Shown: one piece after another, positions 37,678 through 42,278 of the stretch | Layout of the letters: each line of letters opens with the position of its first letter | Numbering within the stretch: the first letter of the stretch is position 1 | NCBI RefSeq assembly: GCF_002993365.1 | Contig: NZ_PVNP01000186.1 | Location: forward strand, 1 to 42,278 | DNA: 42,278 bases | Source: Marisediminitalea alba | GTDB lineage: Bacteria > Pseudomonadota > Gammaproteobacteria > Enterobacterales > Alteromonadaceae | Direction: 5' to 3' | Program-made: the position numbers and the translations under genes | The notes under the pieces: generated by a model | The model's database searches: none | Seen by the model: the letters and a program-made list of their open reading frames with translations, nothing else | What the model was told of the DNA's origin: nothing

Positions 37678-37705
37678 AACCGGCCTTAGGCCGGTTTTTT
37701 ATTTT
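37678..37705 (+). terminator. fadD terminator whose U-run abuts the rnd start codon
   Basis: AACCGGCC/GGCCGGTT form an 8-bp stem around TTA, followed by TTTTATTTT, and the very next base begins the rnd ATG. It should end fadD transcripts. It also occupies the place where an rnd ribosome site would be, so it may double as a U-rich translation signal. Confidence 0.85.
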
Positions 37706-38860
37706 ATGGATTATATTTACATACAGGATCAGGAAACCCTCGATGAGGTGTGTGCCAGAGCGGCACGCCAGCCGGCAATAGCGCTGGACACGGAGTTTGT
37801 CAGAACCCGCACGCTGACCCCCGAGCTTGGCCTGGTGCAGCTCTATGACGGACATCAACTGGTGCTAATCGATCCGCTCGCGATCGACGATATGTCGTCG
37901 CTGGTCAGCCTGCTGACTAACCCGGATGTGATTAAGGTACTGCATTCCTGCTCAGAAGATTTAGAAGCCTTTCTGGCCACCTATAACGAGGTACCTACGC
38001 CCATTTTCGACACCCAGTTTGCAGCCAGCCTGCTGGGCCTTGGCGCAACCATGGGCTATGCCCGGTTAATCGAAATGCTGCTGGAAACCGAACTGGAAAA
38101 AGGGGAGTCGCGCACTGACTGGCTGGCCCGCCCGTTAACTGACAAGCAATGCCGGTACGCCGCTGACGACGTGTTATACCTGCTACCCGCATTCCATCAA
38201 CTCTACGATATGGTGAAAGCGAAGGGCAAGACAGACTGGGTGTTATCTGAATCGGCCTGTCTGGTCGACAAGAAAAAAGCCAGCCTGCCGCCTGAGTTTG
38301 CCTATTTGCAAATTAACAATGCCTGGCGTTTATCCAGCCAGCAACTCACGGTGCTGAAACACCTGGCCGCCTGGCGGGTGCGCCGGGCAAGAGAGCGCAA
38401 TATGGCACTAAACTTTGTGTTTAAAGAGCCACACTTATATGAACTTGCGCTGCGGATGCCGCAATCAAAATCGGCGCTTGCCCGTATACAGAGTTTAACG
38501 CCTCAGGAGCGGCGCCTGAATCCTGATATTATTCTCAACGTAGTGAATGCCGGTTTACAGGAATTCGACAATACGCCATCGGGAGAACATATTGAGCGTA
38601 TATCGCGCCTGATAGACTTTCCCGCGTATAAACAAACGCTTGCCAAGTTTAAGCACGCTGTAAGTGAAATGGCCGTGGAGCACGGCGTGACAGAAGAAGT
38701 GCTGGCCTCTAAAAAACAGCTCAATCAGCTGTTAAAATACAAATGGTTTAACGTTGATGAATGTCGCCTGATGGGCCTCAAACCCGACGTACTGACCGGA
38801 TGGCGTGAACCCTTGTTCGCACCCGTAGTTAACGCGATATTACACGAAGAAAATAACTGA
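37706..38860 (+). CDS. rnd: Ribonuclease D
   Basis: A 384-aa 3'-5' exoribonuclease that trims tRNA precursors. The DEDDy catalytic set is visible: D28 and E30 in [12 protein letters not shown]85 in [10 protein letters not shown], and Y151/D155 in [16 protein letters not shown] domains follow (about 210-290 and after). The ATG at 37706 has no Shine-Dalgarno site; the upstream 28 bp are a terminator-like hairpin and a T-run. In E. coli, rnd also has a GC-rich dyad plus a U-run before its start, reported to be needed for translation. Transcription must therefore read through from fadD or start close by. Confidence 0.95.
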   Translation: MDYIYIQDQETLDEVCARAARQPAIALDTEFVRTRTLTPELGLVQLYDGHQLVLIDPLAIDDMSSLVSLLTNPDVIKVLHSCSEDLEAFLATYNEVPTPIFDTQFAASLLGLGATMGYARLIEMLLETELEKGESRTDWLARPLTDKQCRYAADDVLYLLPAFHQLYDMVKAKGKTDWVLSESACLVDKKKASLPPEFAYLQINNAWRLSSQQLTVLKHLAAWRVRRARERNMALNFVFKEPHLYELALRMPQSKSALARIQSLTPQERRLNPDIILNVVNAGLQEFDNTPSGEHIERISRLIDFPAYKQTLAKFKHAVSEMAVEHGVTEEVLASKKQLNQLLKYKWFNVDECRLMGLKPDVLTGWREPLFAPVVNAILHEENN

Positions 38861-38868
38861 AAAACACC

Positions 38869-39159
38869 ATGTTGATTGCCGTTTATAAAACCGCTAAGAA
38901 AGAAGGGATGTACCTTTATGTTCCTAAAAAAGATGATTTTTCTGCCGTCCCTGAAGCGCTGATGAACCACTTTGGTCATCCACAGCTGGTGATGATGCTG
39001 CCAGTTCACAAACGTAAGGCGCTGGGCGTAGACAAACAGAAATTACTGGAAGCCATGGAGGAGCCAGGCTTTTATCTGCAAATGCCGCCTAAGGAAGAAA
39101 ACTGGCTCGAGACTCATCGCACTGAGCTTGGCCTGTCACCCACATCACCTAAGTCTTAA
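38869..39159 (+). CDS. ycgL: YcgL-domain protein
   Basis: 96 aa, small cytoplasmic protein with the YcgL pattern ([25 protein letters not shown], split in halves; [11 protein letters not shown]). Function not established. It begins 8 nt after the rnd stop and is 10 nt from the lytic transglycosylase gene, forming rnd-ycgL-transglycosylase-ycgM-ycgN. The last three ycg genes share the E. coli order. Confidence 0.92.
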   Translation: MLIAVYKTAKKEGMYLYVPKKDDFSAVPEALMNHFGHPQLVMMLPVHKRKALGVDKQKLLEAMEEPGFYLQMPPKEENWLETHRTELGLSPTSPKS

Positions 39160-39169
39160 GGGGCGATGT

Positions 39170-40156
39170 ATGCGTAAATTATGCACCGTATTGTTGTGTG
39201 CGGGGCTGTTTTTCAGCCCTGTTTTTGCTCAGCAAGCCGATGAACAGCAAGAATTTGAACAGTACAAATCCCAGCTTAAAACCGACGCCATCGACGCCGG
39301 CTTTGGCCGCCAGTTCGTTGAGAATGTGTTTGCCACTATTTATTACCGGGCTACGGTGGTTAAGGCCGATAAAAACCAGCCGGAAACTAAGATTACCCTG
39401 GATAAATACCTCAAAACCCGGGTGCCGGACTGGAAAGTAAAACAGGCCGTCACCTTGATGGAAGAGCATCAGGCGTTACTTAATCAGGTCGCTAAGGAAT
39501 ACGGCGTACAGCCACGATTTATTGTCGCGCTGTGGGGCAATGAGTCAAACTTCGGGCGTATTCAGGGCAGTTATCCGGTGCTTTCTGCGCTTGCCTCGCT
39601 GGCGTTTGAAGGCCGGCGGGAAGCGTTATTTAAAAAGCAGTTTATGGCGGCACTGACGATTTTACAGGAAGGTCATAGTACGCTGAAAGATTTCAACGGC
39701 TCATGGGCTGGAGCCATGGGCCAGAGCCAGTTTATACCGACATCCTTTTTGCAATATGCGGTAGATTACGATGGCGATGGTCGCAAGGATATCTGGGGCA
39801 CGCCGGCAGACGTTTTTGCCTCCATTGCTAACTTTCTGGCTGCCGAAGGCTGGCAGGATGATCAGACCTGGGGACGCCAGGTAAGTGTGAGTAGCAATTT
39901 TGATTACACCCTGGCCGGGCTTGATAGGGCTAAGTTTAAGCCCCTGCCTTTCTGGCAGGAGCAAGGCGTACGCCGTTTCAATGGAAACGATTTGCCGCAG
40001 GTTGACATCAATGCATCGCTTATTATGCCGGACGGTAAAAATGGCCGTATCTACCTGGTTTATCAAAACTTTCATACACTGATGAAGTGGAACCGGTCGA
40101 GCTATTTTGGTGTGTCTGTAAGTTACCTTTCGGAGCGCATCAAGCAGGGGAAATAA
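39170..40156 (+). CDS. Lytic murein transglycosylase, MltB family
   Basis: 328 aa exported enzyme that cuts the glycan chain of peptidoglycan with formation of 1,6-anhydro ends. The signal peptide ends at PVFA-QQ without a lipobox Cys, so unlike E. coli MltB it is soluble in the periplasm. The catalytic Glu125 lies in ALWGNESNFGR. GSWAGAMGQSQFIPTSFLQYAVDYDGDGRKD is the family block, with a Ca-binding-like DYDGDG loop. The start at 39170 has AAGGGG upstream; the frame extends to 39128 within ycgL. Confidence 0.92.
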   Translation: MRKLCTVLLCAGLFFSPVFAQQADEQQEFEQYKSQLKTDAIDAGFGRQFVENVFATIYYRATVVKADKNQPETKITLDKYLKTRVPDWKVKQAVTLMEEHQALLNQVAKEYGVQPRFIVALWGNESNFGRIQGSYPVLSALASLAFEGRREALFKKQFMAALTILQEGHSTLKDFNGSWAGAMGQSQFIPTSFLQYAVDYDGDGRKDIWGTPADVFASIANFLAAEGWQDDQTWGRQVSVSSNFDYTLAGLDRAKFKPLPFWQEQGVRRFNGNDLPQVDINASLIMPDGKNGRIYLVYQNFHTLMKWNRSSYFGVSVSYLSERIKQGK

Positions 40157-40157
40157 T

Positions 40158-40823
40158 ATGTATCAACATACCACTTTAACGGGCGAGCGCATCGACCTGC
40201 CGGTAGGCAAAGTTGTTTGCGTGGGGCGTAACTACCTCGACCATATTCAGGAACTCAACAACGAAATCCCGGCTGAACCCTTGTTATTTATGAAGCCTGC
40301 AACAGCGTTGTGTGAGATCAGCAAACCACTGGTTATCCCTGCTGACTTGGGCGAGTGTCACAACGAGCTGGAAGTAGCGCTGTTAATCGCTCAGCCTTTG
40401 CGTGATTGCAGCAGCGAGCAAACCGCAGCTGATGCACTATATGGTGTTGGCCTGGCGCTCGATTTAACGCTGCGGGACGTGCAGCAAAAACTGAAAGACA
40501 AAGGTCAGCCCTGGGAGCGCGCCAAGGCTTTTGACGGGGCATGCCCGGTAAGTAGCTTTACGCCGCTGGATGCTTCTGCCGATCTCGGTAACCTCGATTT
40601 TTCTCTGACAATAAACGGCGAAGTCCGCCAGCAGGGCAACACCAAAATGATGATGCGGGGCGCCTTAGCATTGCTCTGCGCTATCTCTGAGGTATTTACA
40701 CTGCAACCCGGCGATATCGTGCTTACCGGCACACCTAAAGGTGTAGGAGCTTTGCACCCGGGAGATAGTCTGCAACTTAAGATGGCACCGTGGTTTGACA
40801 TTCACACGCAGGTAGGGGAATAA
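40158..40823 (+). CDS. ycgM: Fumarylacetoacetate hydrolase-family protein YcgM
   Basis: 221 aa. FAH fold enzyme: VVCVGRNYLDHIQEL, metal ligands in HNELEVALLI and ALDLTLRD, KAFDGACPVS, and the C-terminal GDIVLTGTPKGVG. Members act as acylpyruvate hydrolases or oxaloacetate tautomerase/decarboxylase; which applies here is not clear. It starts 1 nt after the transglycosylase stop, so they are co-transcribed. Confidence 0.93.
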   Translation: MYQHTTLTGERIDLPVGKVVCVGRNYLDHIQELNNEIPAEPLLFMKPATALCEISKPLVIPADLGECHNELEVALLIAQPLRDCSSEQTAADALYGVGLALDLTLRDVQQKLKDKGQPWERAKAFDGACPVSSFTPLDASADLGNLDFSLTINGEVRQQGNTKMMMRGALALLCAISEVFTLQPGDIVLTGTPKGVGALHPGDSLQLKMAPWFDIHTQVGE

Positions 40824-40824
40824 G

Positions 40825-41319
40825 GTGGAAGACCGTTTTTGGGAAACCAAGTCACTCGATGACATGAGCCGTGAAGAATGGGAAGCGATTTGCGATGGCT
40901 GCGCCAAGTGTTGCCTGCACAAATTCATCGACGACGATGATGCCGTGGAAGCAGCGCCTACTGATTACATGGAACATAACGAAACCATTCATTACACCAG
41001 TATCGCCTGTGATTTGCTTAATACCAAAACCTGCAGCTGTACCCGCTACGCTGAGCGCCAGCAATTGGTGCCGGATTGCGTAAAACTGACCAAAGAAAAC
41101 CTTAAAGATATTTTCTTTATGCCCACCAGCTGCGCTTACCGGCGCCTGCACGAGGGCCGCGGTTTACCGTTCTGGCACCCACTGCTCAATCGTGGCAAGA
41201 AGACAGCAATGCACCGCGAAGGGATGTCGGTGCGCGGTAAAACGGTGCCTGAATCAGACGCTGATTTGGACAACTTCGAAGAGTATATCGCTATCTGGCC
41301 ATTGGAAGACCTCGATTAG
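40825..41319 (+). CDS. ycgN: YcgN family cysteine-cluster protein (UPF0260)
   Basis: 164 aa. The N-terminal CDGCAKCC (C23, C26, C29, C30), with more cysteines in ACDLLNTKTCSCTRY, VPDC and TSCAY, suggests a metal or Fe-S/zinc site. Function unknown. It starts at GTG 40825, 1 nt after the ycgM stop, with AGGGGAA upstream. Same order as in E. coli. Confidence 0.93.
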   Translation: MEDRFWETKSLDDMSREEWEAICDGCAKCCLHKFIDDDDAVEAAPTDYMEHNETIHYTSIACDLLNTKTCSCTRYAERQQLVPDCVKLTKENLKDIFFMPTSCAYRRLHEGRGLPFWHPLLNRGKKTAMHREGMSVRGKTVPESDADLDNFEEYIAIWPLEDLD

Positions 41320-41401
41320 GCCTTTAATGGTGTTCATCGATTAAACTGGTCAGTACGGGCAGATTTTGCTATCACTGGTATTAACACAAAGGAGTGTCGT
41401 T

Positions 41402-41635
41402 ATGCCCTATAAAATTAATTTCTTCGCCCGCCCCATCGATTCGGACTATCGGTTGAACTGGGAAAGTCTGCTCATCGAGTTATCGCTGGCTGTTATCTGC
41501 ACCACCATGGCTTTGTATGGCTGGGACAAAGGGATGCTATTGATGGCATACCCGGCAGGCTTTGTTGCCCTGATGTGTTATGGCCTGGTTATTTATACCC
41601 TGGTCAGCTTTATACGCTCCAGGCTTCAGAAATAA
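41402..41635 (+). CDS. Small two-helix membrane protein
   Basis: 77 aa with two hydrophobic helices (about 23-40 and 46-68) and a basic end (RSRLQK). Good ribosome site AAAGGAG before ATG 41402; the frame extends upstream to 41366 without one. Not recognised. It stands 82 bp after ycgN and 122 bp before the IS element. That last gap has a 12-bp palindrome ACAAGATCTTGT (41710-41721) and no gene. Confidence 0.65.
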   Translation: MPYKINFFARPIDSDYRLNWESLLIELSLAVICTTMALYGWDKGMLLMAYPAGFVALMCYGLVIYTLVSFIRSRLQK

Positions 41636-41757
41636 ATTCCTGTTCCAATCCCTTTCTATCTACTTGATTAGCTTTACAGCAAGCAGTTTCATTTATTGGT
41701 CAAAAGCAGACAAGATCTTGTATGTGGCTTCACGGCTAGTTTGAATCCCAAACCTAG

Positions 41758-42278
41758 GGAGGATGCGAAAAAGTCCCCGATGTGAGATCATAGCTGCATA
41801 GTAAATCACAGCCATTACCGCCCATGAGCCAACAGTTAACTTTTGCCGGTAGTGAGTTTTCCAGCAAGCGCCGCCAGACCCGTAAAGAGCTATTCTTATC
41901 CAGAATGGATAACCTGCTGCCGTGGCCTCAACTGCTGGAAGTGATTGACCCCTTTTATCCTAAGGCAGGCAATGGCAGACGCCCGTATGCGCTTGAGACC
42001 ATGTTTCGCATACACTGTATGCAGCAATGGTATAGCCTCGGTGATGAAGCCATGGAAGATGCGTTATATGAAATTGCCTCGATGCGTCAGTTTGTGCAAC
42101 TGTCATTGGATAAAGCCATTCCAGACCGCACTACCATTATGAACTTTCGGCACTTGCTGGAAAAGCACAAGCTGACTCGCAAATTATTCAAAACGGTCAA
42201 CCAATGGCTGTCTGACTGCGGTGTGATGATGACGCAGGGTACACTGGTGGATGCGACGATTATTGAAGCACCCAGCTC
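41758..42278 (+). mobile_element. IS5-family insertion sequence, left part (runs off the window)
   Basis: The element appears to begin at GGAGGATGCGAAAAAGTCCCC, an end of the IS5 type, directly after CTAG (41754-41757), which fits the CTAR-type 4-bp target of IS5-group elements. The transposase gene starts 66 bp inside and is open to the window edge. The right end and second target copy lie outside. Confidence 0.8.
41824..42278 (+). CDS. IS5-family transposase, N-terminal part
   Basis: 151 codons visible, [19 protein letters not shown] onward, with no stop. The segment [36 protein letters not shown] (given here by its key words) and [19 protein letters not shown] is the IS5 N-terminal DUF772 domain. 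[13 protein letters not shown] holds the first catalytic Asp of the DDE triad. The rest of the catalytic domain is beyond the window. The ribosome site is weak, usual for transposases. Confidence 0.9.
   Translation, partial: MSQQLTFAGSEFSSKRRQTRKELFLSRMDNLLPWPQLLEVIDPFYPKAGNGRRPYALETMFRIHCMQQWYSLGDEAMEDALYEIASMRQFVQLSLDKAIPDRTTIMNFRHLLEKHKLTRKLFKTVNQWLSDCGVMMTQGTLVDATIIEAPS

Overview
The window looks like a chromosomal core segment from a marine gammaproteobacterium, most likely in Alteromonadales (Alteromonas or a close relative). The evidence is gene order and protein style: rplY-pth-ychF, lolB-ispE-prs, hemA-prfA-prmC-sirB2-kdsA, gcvA-ygdD-rlmM, yoaA-tsaB-slp-fadD-rnd and ycgL-ycgM-ycgN are all blocks known from E. 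coli and Vibrio/Shewanella-type genomes. A Vibrio/Shewanella-type second elongation factor G and several cyclic-di-GMP genes are also present. The genus is inferred, since no database search was possible.

Layout. 1-1666: an IS110-family element of the IS1111 group, sitting at the tip of a strongly palindromic repeat of about 265 bp. 1741-3221: a secreted PHB-depolymerase-like esterase and, on the same strand, a tRNA operon Met-Leu(TAG)-Gln-Gln with a recognisable promoter and terminator. 3361-5766: rplY-pth-ychF. 5922-9128: a lipoprotein of unknown role, an alpha/beta hydrolase gene broken by two in-frame stops, a MscS channel and a broken GGDEF gene. 9244-11811: lolB-ispE-tRNA-Gln-prs. 11925-18101: divergent hemA-prfA-prmC, a REC-DUF3369-HD-GYP-like regulator, sirB2 and kdsA. 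18123-21628: a small exported orphan protein and the tightly overlapping gcvA-hydrolase-ygdD-rlmM unit. 21736-23940: a lone EF-G2 gene with its own promoter and terminator. 23974-26849: cyclic-di-GMP genes (EAL, a small membrane protein, a MetOD1-like protein overlapping a GGDEF gene). 26859-30799: TraB-like protein, DUF2244 protein, TSUP transporter and cytoplasmic GH13 enzyme. 30865-38860: yoaA-tsaB-orphan-slp-hydrolase-fadD-rnd. 38869-41635: ycgL, lytic transglycosylase, ycgM, ycgN and a small membrane protein. 41758-end: the left part of an IS5-family element.

How the genes fit together. Much of the window serves translation: five tRNA genes, Pth, L25, YchF, RF1 and its methylase PrmC, HemA (which uses Glu-tRNA), RlmM, EF-G2, RNase D and TsaB. 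Envelope genes (LolB, KdsA, Slp, lytic transglycosylase, MscS) and cyclic-di-GMP signalling are interleaved with these.

I found no large undescribed system, CRISPR array or prophage. The best leads are small: the IS1111 element with a candidate bridge-RNA region inserted in a palindromic repeat; the terminator/U-run that takes the place of a Shine-Dalgarno site in front of rnd; a candidate FadR operator at fadD; a hydrolase gene with two nonsense codons in an otherwise open frame; an HD-GYP-like regulator lacking its HD aspartate; and the MetOD1/GGDEF overlapping pair.
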